Below are positions 9,142 to 16,765 of a stretch of DNA of 22,694 nucleotides, one piece after another. A program made the translations under genes and the position numbers. Origin of the DNA: an uncultured Clostridia bacterium. Lineage in GTDB: Bacteria; Bacillota; Clostridia; Oscillospirales; Acutalibacteraceae. How positions within the stretch are numbered: the first letter of the stretch is position 1; the number at the start of each line of letters is the position of its first letter. The DNA lies in contig CAJFUH010000191.1 in assembly GCA_904420155.1 (NCBI GenBank), forward strand, positions 1 to 22,694, written 5' to 3'. Under the pieces are notes generated by a model. It had not been told where the DNA came from, ran no database searches, and was given only the letters and a program-made list of their open reading frames with translations.

Positions 9142-9464
9142 CTGTATGGATGGCTTTATAGTGGTGTTTTTAGCGGATGCCTTTTGCAATCTAATAGCTT
9201 TTTGAAAAAAGCGCTTTGCCAGATGGGAGCTCCTTGTGTGTTCATCAGCATATCGACCGTGAGACAATTATTTATCTGGGCTGATTCTATTTTTTGCGCT
9301 ATAAGATCGGATTACTTTTATTCCATAATACACTGCTTTCCTTTTTTAGAAGTACATAAACTAAGGCAATAGGGAATTTGCCTCTTTATGGCCCTTTCTG
9401 TCTTGGCCCCTTCCTTGATGAATGTAAGCAATACGTTCCTGCAAGAAAATGCCTTACGGTGTCT
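9142..9464. other. Intergenic stretch without supported genes
   Basis: Upstream of the vWA gene. A 62-codon frame with a TTG start (9184-9372) has no ribosome binding site and no recognisable product, so it is not called. A short hairpin, AGGCAA/TTGCCT followed by CTTT, lies near 9363-9385 and is too weak to call a terminator. I find no convincing sigmaA promoter. Confidence 0.4.
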
Positions 9465-9487
9465 TACTATGCTGCCGTAGCATAGTA
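9465..9487. promoter_or_regulatory. Perfect 9-bp inverted repeat upstream of the vWA gene
   Basis: TACTATGCT (9465-9473) and AGCATAGTA (9479-9487) are separated by 5 nt and end 44 bp before the vWA start codon. No T-run follows, so it is unlikely to be a terminator. It could be an operator or a 5' leader hairpin. Confidence 0.45.
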
Positions 9488-9531
9488 TATCAAGGGAACT
9501 TTTCCTCTAATTATGTTCAGGGGGAAACACT

Positions 9532-10917
9532 ATGGGTGTTACAAACTCAAACAAACAAATCAACGTGGATCGTATCGACTGCGCTGGGACGCTGAAAGTT
9601 ACGCTTGCGTTTTCGGCAGCTCCAGATATTTCATCAAATCCTACGGATATCGTCCTGGTGCTGGATCGTTCCGGCAGTATGGCGGGAAGTCCGCTTACCA
9701 ATATGAAAGCAGGAGCGAAAACCTTTATTGACATCATCGATGAGGCTACCGACAGCTCCCAGGACGGAAATATCGGTTCTGGAAGCCGGATCGGTATTGT
9801 CAGCTTTTCCGACACGGCTACAGCGGATACCCAGCTAATCACCTCGGTGGCCACGCTGAAAAGTGCGGTAGAAAGCTTGACGGCAGGTGGTTCCACCAAC
9901 CATGCGGATGCTTTCACAAAGGCAACACAGTTGTTTGATCCGCTTTCGACAAATGCAAAGGTTATCGTCATGTTTACAGACGGAAAGACCACGGCAGGAC
10001 CTCCTCCGGCCCCAGTTGCAGCGGCGGCCAGGGCATCTGGCATTATCATTTACTGCATTGGCTTGATCGGATCGGACGGAATTGACGTAAATGTCCTCAA
10101 CGACTGGGCAACGGATCCCGACGCCTCCCACGTGGCAGTAACGCCAGATGACGCGGATCTGGAGGACTTGTTTAAGGACTTGGCTGCCAATATTTCTAAA
10201 ACAGGCGCTACGAATATCGTCATCAATGAGATCGTTAATCCCGATTTTATCATCACAAGCGTCACCCCTCCCACAAAGGGGACGGCTATGATGATAAACT
10301 CAAATACCATTCAGTGGAAAATACAAGAGTTGGGCGTTTCCGGAAACGAGGGCGCGTCCTTAGAATTCTATATCAAACACATCGCACAGGATTCCGGGGA
10401 CAAGTTGGTGAACCAGTCCATCACGTATTCGGACAACGAAGGAAATGTGGTCGTTTTTCCAACCCCTTCCGTAACGGTAGATTGCGGTATTGTGGTAAAT
10501 CCCGAGCCATGCCCGGTTCCTGTGGATTTAACTATTGACGGATGCCAGGATTCTGCTGTGATAGACGTAGGGGACACCTATCTGGAATCTTTGGGACGTA
10601 TTCTTCAGCTGGATGTGACGGTTAAAAATGTGTGTCCTGGAAAACGTGTGGCACTAGCTGTGATTCTTACCGAAGTAGATTCCAACGGCGTGGAACATCA
10701 ACGGGGAATGAAAACAATCACCATTCCCGCGCACAACTATCCAAGCTGTCGGGATGTTTTGGTGAAATGCATCAAGTTTGTACTTCCTGAAAGTTTAGAC
10801 GTATCAGGAGGGACACCAAACGCCATGTGCAATGCGAGAAATTTCAAAGCTCGCTTTATCGCACACAATATTGACACCGATTTTCACTGCTGCAATTCAA
10901 TCATTACAGTTCCGTAA
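9532..10917 (+). CDS. von Willebrand factor A domain protein with Cys-rich C-terminus
   Basis: A 461-residue protein. A vWA domain (about 35-225) has a complete metal-ion-dependent adhesion site: D45-R-S47-G-S49, T122 in GGSTNHADA and D150 in FTDG. Such a domain would bind a divalent cation and a protein ligand. A beta-rich region (about 225-317) and a C-terminal domain (about 317-461) with nine cysteines, ending in HCC, follow. There is no signal peptide, transmembrane helix or sorting signal: the start is MGVTNSNKQI, with AGGGGG seven bases upstream. Export, if any, must be non-classical, or the protein acts inside the cell or in a spore layer. My recollection is that similar full-length proteins occur in gut Clostridia without a known role. 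Single-gene unit with a terminator at 11013-11049. Confidence 0.85.
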   Translation: MGVTNSNKQINVDRIDCAGTLKVTLAFSAAPDISSNPTDIVLVLDRSGSMAGSPLTNMKAGAKTFIDIIDEATDSSQDGNIGSGSRIGIVSFSDTATADTQLITSVATLKSAVESLTAGGSTNHADAFTKATQLFDPLSTNAKVIVMFTDGKTTAGPPPAPVAAAARASGIIIYCIGLIGSDGIDVNVLNDWATDPDASHVAVTPDDADLEDLFKDLAANISKTGATNIVINEIVNPDFIITSVTPPTKGTAMMINSNTIQWKIQELGVSGNEGASLEFYIKHIAQDSGDKLVNQSITYSDNEGNVVVFPTPSVTVDCGIVVNPEPCPVPVDLTIDGCQDSAVIDVGDTYLESLGRILQLDVTVKNVCPGKRVALAVILTEVDSNGVEHQRGMKTITIPAHNYPSCRDVLVKCIKFVLPESLDVSGGTPNAMCNARNFKARFIAHNIDTDFHCCNSIITVP

Positions 10918-11012
10918 AAAGATCTTTTACTACAGTTCGTTTCTTGGCAGGCGGAAGCACAATCGGATAGGCTTTTTATACAAAGGATAGGTCGCTTTTT
11001 AATCGCAACCCC

Positions 11013-11049
11013 AAACCTGCGGTGAGTAAATTATCCACCGCAGGTTTTT
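11013..11049 (+). terminator. Terminator of the vWA gene
   Basis: A perfect 12-bp stem, AAACCTGCGGTG (11013-11024) with CACCGCAGGTTT (11036-11047), ends in a T-run. Its core matches the terminator at 8266-8305. Confidence 0.92.
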
Positions 11050-11228
11050 CTTTTCTCTATCCTCATTTTTCCATTACGGGATTTTGGGATCGCTTTTCCA
11101 AAAATAGTTTTATCTCCTGGGGATATGTAAAAAATATTTCACTGACAAATGTCAGGATAGAGAAGACGTCGGTCTGATTCTTCAAGTCGGGGTTCCGCAA
11201 ATTCAAAAATTATTTATAGTATTTTCTT

Positions 11229-11257
11229 TTGGGAAAAGATATAATGAATGATATAAT
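11229..11257 (+). promoter_or_regulatory. Extended -10 promoter of the BceRS-like operon
   Basis: TTGGGA (11229-11234), a 17-bp spacer and TATAAT (11252-11257) preceded by TGA make a strong extended -10 promoter. A second TATAAT at 11240-11245 lacks a good -35 box. The stretch 11050-11228 before it is AT-rich and holds no gene I can support. Confidence 0.72.
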
Positions 11258-11263
11258 TTCTTA

Positions 11264-11516
11264 AAAATACGGTACTTATTATCGGGGGATAAGATAGCAA
11301 TAAGCCTATATTTATATCCTGATTAAGCTAGTGAAAAATAAAATCTTTTATATATGAAGAGAAGTAATTGTTATGTAAAATAGGTACGCCATCAATGAAA
11401 ATAAGAAAAATGGAGCGCTTTGTTTTGCTGGGATCAATATGCTAAAGAATACAAAACGCGCCGACGCCTTTTAAAAGAAATTTAGATGACAGTAAAGGAA
11501 GAAAAAGATAATTGCT
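11264..11516 (+). other. Long structured 5' leader of the response regulator gene
   Basis: From the predicted start near 11264 to the ATG at 11517 the leader is about 250 nt. It holds a 12-nt pairing with two mismatches, GGAGCGCTTTGT (11412-11423) with ACAAAACGCGCC (11451-11462), and a 16-codon frame starting at 11396 without a clear ribosome site. No strong T-run follows the hairpin, so attenuation is not shown. I recognise no riboswitch class. Confidence 0.35.
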
Positions 11517-12188
11517 ATGTATCGGATTTTAATTGTAGAAGATGATCCAGGTATTGCAGAAGCCATTGTACAGCAAGCGAAAAAATGGGACTTGGATGTC
11601 AGGTGCATTCAGAATTTTCGGGCTGTGATTGAAGAATTTTCGGAATATAATCCCCATTTGGTGTTGTTAGATATTTCTTTGCCCTTTTTTAACGGTTATC
11701 ACTGGTGTGGGGAAATCCGGAAAATTTCTAACGTTCCTATTTTGTTTATTTCCTCCGCATCGGACAATATGAACATTGTGATGGCTATGAATATGGGAGC
11801 AGACGACTTTATCGCCAAGCCCTTCGATCAAAGCGTACTGATGGCCAAAATCCAGGCGATGCTTCGGCGCACATATGATTTTGCAGCTTCGCTTCCTATG
11901 TTGGAATACCGGGGAGCCCGTTTGAATACAGGGGACAATACCCTCGCTTATCAGGGGCGGCAGATTTGTTTAACGAAAAATGAATATCGTATCCTGTTGA
12001 CGCTGATGGAGAATAAGGGAAAAGTGGTCAGCCGGGAAAAGCTGATGGAACGCCTTTGGGAAACCGATAGTTTTATTGATGAAAACACTTTAACGGTGAA
12101 TGTGAACCGGCTGCGAAAGAAGTTGGATGCGGCGGGGCTTACCGATTTTATTACTACCAAATTTGGTGTTGGATATCTTATCGCCTGA
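11517..12188 (+). CDS. BceR-like OmpR-family response regulator
   Basis: A 223-residue DNA-binding response regulator. The receiver domain (1-120) has acidic pocket E8-D9-D10, phospho-acceptor D52 in LLDISLP, and the conserved lysine in AKPF. The C-terminal winged-helix domain (about 128-223) has the typical ENTLTVNVNRLRKKL recognition helix and ends in TTKFGVGYLIA, as in BceR-type regulators. The next gene, a BceS-like kinase, starts 21 bp later and would phosphorylate it. By family, the target is the adjacent bceAB-like transporter, where an exact BceR-type inverted repeat is present (13209-13222). AAGGAAG lies rather far upstream of the ATG, so initiation may be modest. The start fits the family N-terminus (YRILIVEDD). 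Confidence 0.9.
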   Translation: MYRILIVEDDPGIAEAIVQQAKKWDLDVRCIQNFRAVIEEFSEYNPHLVLLDISLPFFNGYHWCGEIRKISNVPILFISSASDNMNIVMAMNMGADDFIAKPFDQSVLMAKIQAMLRRTYDFAASLPMLEYRGARLNTGDNTLAYQGRQICLTKNEYRILLTLMENKGKVVSREKLMERLWETDSFIDENTLTVNVNRLRKKLDAAGLTDFITTKFGVGYLIA

Positions 12189-12209
12189 GGAAGAAAGGAA
12201 GGCTGCCGA

Positions 12210-13202
12210 ATGAAATTTTTTGTCTTATATCTGAAGGGGCACCGACGGGCAATCGTCTTTTTTTTCCTGTTCTTCTTTATTTTCTTGTGCTCATTTCTGC
12301 TGTATCGTTTGCCAATAGGGGCCGTTATATATCCGGCGTTTGTTTGTACATTGATAGGGATCCTATTTCTGGCTTTTGATTTTTACAAAGCGGTAAAGAA
12401 GCACCAGCAAATGCTGGCCCTACAAAAGCTTTCGTGTGCGCTGATGGAATCTTTTCCGGAAATACAGACCCAAGAGGATTCGGATTATCAGCAGATTATT
12501 GTGCAACTTCGGGAGGAACAATTGCAGTTAGAAAACGCTATGAATCTCCAATATATGGATATGGTGGACTATTATACCATTTGGGCGCATCAGATCAAAA
12601 CGCCTATCGCTTCTATGCGGCTGACGCTGCAAAATGAAGATTCGGAGCTTTCTCGAAAATTATCAGACGATTTGTTCCGGATCGAACAGTATGTGGATAT
12701 GGTACTGGTGTTTCTCCGCCTGGATTCTGATTCCTCTGATTATGTGATTGGACAACAGGATTTAGATGATGTCATCAAACAGGCGGTCCGAAAATTTTCT
12801 GGCCAGTTTATCCGCCGAAAAATCCGTTTGGTGTATGAACCGGTAACAATCCGGGTAGTCACTGATGAAAAATGGTTGTTATTTGTGATAGAACAGATAC
12901 TTTCCAACGCCTTAAAGTATACCCCTTCAGGAGGGACCGTCACGATTAATCGGGAGGAACCGAAAACCCTTTGTATTCGAGACACGGGAATCGGCATTGC
13001 GCCGGAAGATCTCCCACGTATTTTTGAAAAGGGGTATACCGGCTACAACGGCCGCAGCGATAAAAAAGCAAGCGGAATAGGGCTTTATTTATGTAAAAGA
13101 ATCTGTAACAATTTAGGCCATCTCATTACTGCAAATTCTTCGTTAGACAGCGGGACGGTGATTCGTATTAATCTAGAACAGAAAAAGTTGGAGATTGAAT
13201 GA
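12210..13202 (+). CDS. BceS-like intramembrane-sensing histidine kinase
   Basis: A 330-residue kinase with two adjacent transmembrane helices (about 14-33 and 37-57) joined by a very short loop, so there is no extracellular sensor domain. This is the signature of kinases that sense through their partner transporter. The phospho-acceptor is H127 in IWAHQIKTP. The C-terminal ATPase domain has N-box SNALKYTPSG, DTGIGI, and ASGIGLYLCKRI. In BceS-type systems the kinase responds to drug transport activity of the BceAB complex rather than to the peptide itself. AAAGGAAGG seven bases before the ATG is a good ribosome site. If the downstream permease is truly broken, this kinase may have lost its sensor. 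Confidence 0.9.
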   Translation: MKFFVLYLKGHRRAIVFFFLFFFIFLCSFLLYRLPIGAVIYPAFVCTLIGILFLAFDFYKAVKKHQQMLALQKLSCALMESFPEIQTQEDSDYQQIIVQLREEQLQLENAMNLQYMDMVDYYTIWAHQIKTPIASMRLTLQNEDSELSRKLSDDLFRIEQYVDMVLVFLRLDSDSSDYVIGQQDLDDVIKQAVRKFSGQFIRRKIRLVYEPVTIRVVTDEKWLLFVIEQILSNALKYTPSGGTVTINREEPKTLCIRDTGIGIAPEDLPRIFEKGYTGYNGRSDKKASGIGLYLCKRICNNLGHLITANSSLDSGTVIRINLEQKKLEIE

Positions 13203-13208
13203 TGCTTC

Positions 13209-13222
13209 TTACAAAACTGTAA
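13209..13222. promoter_or_regulatory. BceR-type operator (TTACA-N4-TGTAA)
   Basis: TTACA (13209-13213) and TGTAA (13218-13222) are separated by AAAC. This is an exact match to the TnACA-N4-TGTAA inverted repeat described for BceR-like regulators. It forms the centre of a longer 9-bp inverted repeat (13205-13226). It lies directly after the kinase gene and upstream of the ATPase gene, about 75 bp before the predicted start site. Confidence 0.75.
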
Positions 13223-13232
13223 GAAGTAAAGA

Positions 13233-13275
13233 GGGAAATGTAAGCTGATTCGATGGCTTACCATTTCCCTTTTTT
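13233..13275 (+). terminator. Terminator between regulator and transporter genes
   Basis: GGGAAAT-GTAAGC (13233-13245) pairs with GCTTAC-ATTTCCC (one bulged C, ending 13269), followed by six T. It would separate the kinase transcript from the transporter transcript. The left arm includes a 12-mer, GGGAAATGTAAG, that also occurs in the promoter of the second module (19503-19514), so the sequence may also be a regulator site. Confidence 0.75.
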
Positions 13276-13283
13276 GATACAAT
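13255..13283 (+). promoter_or_regulatory. Probable activator-dependent promoter of the BceAB-like operon
   Basis: TACAAT (13278-13283) with TGA in front (13275-13277) gives an extended -10. The sequence 17 bp upstream (GGCTTA) is not a usable -35 box, which suits a promoter that needs a bound response regulator. The -10 follows the terminator T-run immediately. Confidence 0.55.
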
Positions 13284-13313
13284 AAAGCCAACGAAACAAC
13301 AGGAGGATTTTAT

Positions 13314-14078
13314 ATGAGTATCTTAGAAGTCAGTGGACTAAAAAAAATCTACACTACCCGTTTTGGTGGAAATAAAGTAGAGGCCCTAAAAAATGTATCC
13401 TTTCGTGTGGAAGAAGGGGAATATGTGGCCATCATGGGAGAATCCGGATCCGGTAAAACAACGCTGCTCAATATCCTAGCGGCGTTGGATAGGCCTACGG
13501 GAGGAACTGTTTTGCTGGATGGAAAGGATCTTTCTAAAATTAAAGAATCCAATATTTCTACGTTCCGCCGGGACCATTTGGGATTTGTATTTCAGGATTT
13601 TAACCTGTTGGATACATTCTCTCTGGAAGACAACATCTATTTGCCTTTAGTGCTGGCGGGAAAGGCGTATCCGGAAATGAAACAACGGATCACACCGATT
13701 GCACAACAGCTTGGTATCACCGATATCCTGAAAAAATATCCTTACGAGGTGTCCGGCGGCCAAAAGCAACGGGCTGCTGTGGCTAGGGCGTTGATTACCA
13801 ATCCAAGATTGGTATTGGCGGACGAGCCCACCGGGGCATTGGATTCCAAAGCCACAGACGAATTGCTCCAATTATTCCGGGAAATCAACCAGAGAGGGCA
13901 GACCATCCTTATGGTGACCCATTCCGTCAAAGCAGCCAGCCATGCGGGAAGAGTGCTTTTTATCAAAGACGGTGAAGTATTTCACCAAATTTACCGGGGG
14001 AACAGCACCAACGAACAGCTGTACCAAAAGGTTTCGGATACTTTGACCATGTTAGCGACAGGCGGTGAGAAAAGATGA
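13314..14078 (+). CDS. BceA-like ABC transporter ATP-binding protein
   Basis: A 254-residue ATPase of the MacB/LolD/BceA group, which powers a BceB-type permease that protects against bacitracin or lantibiotic-like peptides at the membrane. Walker A is GESGSGKTT (42-50), the Q-loop glutamine is Q94 in FVFQDFN, the signature is VSGGQKQR (from 146), Walker B is LVLADE (to E171) and the H-loop is H203 in VTHS. All catalytic residues are intact. AGGAGG precedes the ATG by eight bases. Its stop overlaps the permease start (ATGA at 14075-14078), indicating translational coupling. The tail after residue 230 is typical of BceA and not of other exporters. Confidence 0.93.
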   Translation: MSILEVSGLKKIYTTRFGGNKVEALKNVSFRVEEGEYVAIMGESGSGKTTLLNILAALDRPTGGTVLLDGKDLSKIKESNISTFRRDHLGFVFQDFNLLDTFSLEDNIYLPLVLAGKAYPEMKQRITPIAQQLGITDILKKYPYEVSGGQKQRAAVARALITNPRLVLADEPTGALDSKATDELLQLFREINQRGQTILMVTHSVKAASHAGRVLFIKDGEVFHQIYRGNSTNEQLYQKVSDTLTMLATGGEKR

Positions 14079-16130
14079 AAAAAGGGTTTTATTTGAAATT
14101 GGCTTGGACGGGAATCCGGAAAAACAAAAAACTTTATCTTCCCTATCTTTTGACCTGTATCGGCATGGTCATGATGTTTTATATTGTTTCCTTTTTAAGT
14201 ACCAGCCAGGTGTTAAGGGAAATGAAGGGCGGGGATACCATGCAGTCCATGCTCATGCTGGGATACCAGGTCATCGGCGTCTTTGCCCTTATCTTTTTGT
14301 TTTATACCAACTCGTTCCTGATCCGCAGAAGGAAAACAGAGTTTGGCTTATACAATATCCTTGGAATGGGAAAACGCAATCTGGCCCGGGTGCTGCTCTG
14401 GGAGAGTTTGATCATTACTGTGATTTCCCTAGCGGCCGGGCTGTTGTCTGGAATGATCCTATCCAAATTCGCGGAACTGGGCATGGTGAATATTTTACAG
14501 GGAGATACGACCTTTTCTTTCCATATTGAGCCTATCGCCATTATACAAACCCTGATTTTGTTTGCGGTCATTTTTACCTTGATCCTTTTGAATACCTTGC
14601 GGCAAATCCATCTGACCAATCCCATTCAACTGCTGCACAGCGAAAACGCCGGGGAAAAGCCGCCCAAGGCTAATTGGTTTTTCGCTTTGGTCGGGGTATT
14701 CCTGTTGGGATGCGCTTATTATCTGGCGGTGACCATTGAAAACCCGGTGGTGGCGCTGTTGTGGTTCTTTGTGGCAGTTATCATGGTGATTGTGGCCACT
14801 TATCTGCTGTTTATCTCCGGATCGGTGACCATTTGCCGGATGCTTCAAGAAGAAAAAGAAGTATTATTATCAAACAAACCATTTTGTTTCGGTTTCTTCC
14901 ATGGTATACCGTATGAAAAGGAATGGGGCGGGGCTTGCTTCCATCTGCATCCTTTGTACGATGGTATTGGTGATGGTATCCAGCACCGTGTGCCTTTATG
15001 TTGGATCAGAAGACAGCTTGCGCACCCGTTATCCACGGAATATCAATCTGGACACCAGGGTCAGCAGTTTATCTCTCCTGGATTCCGCCCAAACGGATAC
15101 GGTGAGAGAGCTGTCGGAAGAAACCGCGTTGGCCAATGGACAGCAACTTTCCAATATCCTGGATTACCGGTCGGTTGCCTTTGACGGATATCTCAAAGAC
15201 GGCAGGATAGAAGTGGATGGATCAAACCTGTATGGCTTTCAGTTTGACACGTATTCCGACATCTGGCAGGTTTTCCTTGTACCCCTGGAGGATTATAACC
15301 GTTTGATGGGACAAAACGAGACGCTCGCCCCCGGTGAAGCCCTTGTTTATACGACAAAGGCGGTCCCGTACACCCAGGATACCATTCAAATCGGAGATCA
15401 AAGCCCCTTGACTATCAAAAAAGAGGTGCCTGATTTTGTGGATAATGGGATGGACGCCATGCAGATGATCCCCTCTCTGTATCTTTTTGTACCGGATCTT
15501 ACAGAAACAGCCGCTCCTTTGCTGGAAGAGGCTTATTCCGGAGAAGGGGGAAGCGTCAACCTCCACTGGTATTATGGGTTTGACCTAAACTGTGACGACA
15601 ACGTCCAGATATCCATTCTGGATCAGATCCAGGATGGGTTGAACGGAACCGATTTTTCTGATCGGGAATTTTTTTCCACTTTGTGCGAAGGGGTAGCGAA
15701 AGAAAGGGCTGGATTCTACGGTCTGTACGGCGGACTGTTTTTTCTGGGAATTTTATTGGGAATCGTCTTCCTTTTCGCCGCGGTATTGATTGTGTATTAC
15801 AAACAGATTTCTGAAGGGTACGAGGACCAATCCCGTTTTGAAATTATGCAAAAGGTAGGCATGACCAAAAGAGAGATCAAGAAAAGTATCAATTCTCAAA
15901 TTTTGACCGTTTTCTTCCTGCCGCTTCTTGCAGCTGGCGTCCATTTGGCCTTTGCCTTCCCGTTTATCTATAAGATGCTGGCCTTATTCAGCCTTATGAA
16001 CCTGAACCTGCTGATTTTGGTCACCGTATGCTGTTACTTGATTTTTGCGCTGTTCTATGTGCTGGTGTATCGGATCACCTCTAAGGCATATTATTCCATC
16101 GTCAGCGGTGCAAAGGAGGAAACGATATGA
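14075..16130 (+). pseudogene. BceB-like ABC permease, interrupted by a +1 frameshift
   Basis: Two overlapping frames encode the two halves of one BceB-type permease. The first frame (from ATG 14075) gives about 258 proper residues with six membrane helices. At a purine-only tract (14847-14861) the family sequence continues in the +1 frame (KKKKYYYQTNHFVSV) to 16130. It then supplies helix 7, the roughly 200-residue extracellular domain typical of BceB between helices 7 and 8, helices 8-10 and the conserved FtsX end (YEDQSRFEIMQKVGMTKREI). Joined, the product would be about 684 residues, normal for BceB. Skipping one base, for example G14849, restores it. Without that, translation runs into unrelated residues and stops at 15184. 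The second half has no ribosome site of its own at its first ATG (14901). The cause may be a real mutation, phase variation, programmed +1 shifting or an assembly error. Confidence 0.85.
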
Positions 16131-16615
16131 AGAAGATATGCAGTATGGCGCTGGCCCCCCTGTGCTTGATTGTTTGCTTGTCCGCCTGCCGTATGGAACC
16201 GCAGGAGACATACCAATTTCTCAGCGGGATAGCGAAAAATCTAGGAGAGTCCCAGATTACGGAGGAAGCGGATTTGATTGGGATCCGGTATTCCGGGGAA
16301 GATTCCTATACCGGGACTTATCAGGCGGACTGTGGGGGAGACACGGGAAGGGATGTGGTGTTTGGGGGAGGTTCCCTGGAATCCAAAAAATTGCGGATCC
16401 ATGGGTCTATCCGCACAGACGCGGGGAAAGCGACGGTGCGAATCCGTCAGAACGAGGAGGTAACAGAGATTTCGCCGGATCAAGACGGTTCGTTTGAAAC
16501 CAAATTGAGCTTGGAAAGCGGCGGCAATTATATCATGATCTCCTATGAAAATTTTCAAGGCAGCGTAGCGCTGATTTCAGAATATGAAGCGGGAGCATCC
16601 CAAAAGGAGGGATAA
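16127..16615 (+). CDS. Small lipoprotein ending the BceAB-like module (paralogue of the one at 22134)
   Basis: A 162-residue predicted lipoprotein. The signal peptide ends in lipobox LSA-C21, so the mature protein would be anchored on the outer face of the membrane. The mature part has a helical start, the motif GEDSYTGTY (57-65), FGGGSLE (79-85) and a beta-rich C-terminal part with DGSF and GNYIMI. I know no named family with this pattern. Its start overlaps the permease stop (ATGA, 16127-16130), so it is co-translated with the transporter. By position it is probably an accessory or immunity-type lipoprotein that binds the peptide, like LanI proteins in concept, but no similarity to NisI or SpaI is visible. 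The protein at 22134-22616 shares its motifs and order. Confidence 0.85.
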   Translation: MKKICSMALAPLCLIVCLSACRMEPQETYQFLSGIAKNLGESQITEEADLIGIRYSGEDSYTGTYQADCGGDTGRDVVFGGGSLESKKLRIHGSIRTDAGKATVRIRQNEEVTEISPDQDGSFETKLSLESGGNYIMISYENFQGSVALISEYEAGASQKEG

Positions 16616-16618
16616 TCC

Positions 16619-16647
16619 TTTTCAATAGGCCTTGTTTGTGATATGAT
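16619..16647 (+). promoter_or_regulatory. Promoter of yjdF
   Basis: TTTTCA (16619-16624), a 17-bp spacer and TATGAT (16642-16647) with TGA in front form an extended -10 promoter. It starts just after the lipoprotein stop codon, so yjdF is a separate transcript. Confidence 0.65.
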
Positions 16648-16655
16648 AACAACGC

Positions 16656-16757
16656 AAAGATAAAAACACAGTCCGGTTGGTAGTCCGGGCGCAGCAAACG
16701 CTGTCAGTAACCTGCCTCCTTGGTTGTCCATTCTTTGTGAGATCAATTCTAAGGAGG
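16656..16757 (+). promoter_or_regulatory. Probable yjdF riboswitch with Shine-Dalgarno sequestration
   Basis: The leader of yjdF is about 110 nt and structured. GTCCGG (16671-16676) can pair with CCGGGC (16685-16690), and ACAG before them can pair with CTGT (16701-16704). CCTCCTTGG (16715-16723) pairs over nine positions (one G-T) with CTAAGGAGG (16749-16757), covering the whole Shine-Dalgarno sequence. The yjdF RNA motif is known upstream of yjdF genes and responds to azaaromatic compounds, raising translation. The assignment rests on gene context and this pairing; I did not match a covariance model. Confidence 0.7.
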
Positions 16758-16765
16758 ACCTTTTT

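Noticed and set aside
9184..9372. 62-codon frame before the vWA gene
   Set aside because: TTG start, no ribosome site, no family resemblance, and it lies in a low-complexity AT-rich intergenic stretch.
9479..9490. CATAGTATA as a sporulation-sigma (SigE/SigK) -10 box
   Set aside because: The -10 pattern fits, but no -35 element lies at the needed spacing, and the bases are explained by the inverted repeat.
14853..14859. Dna X-like slippery sequence (A AAA AAG) causing a programmed -1 frameshift in the permease gene
   Set aside because: Only five A residues are present, and the required change is +1, not -1, so this mechanism does not restore the frame.
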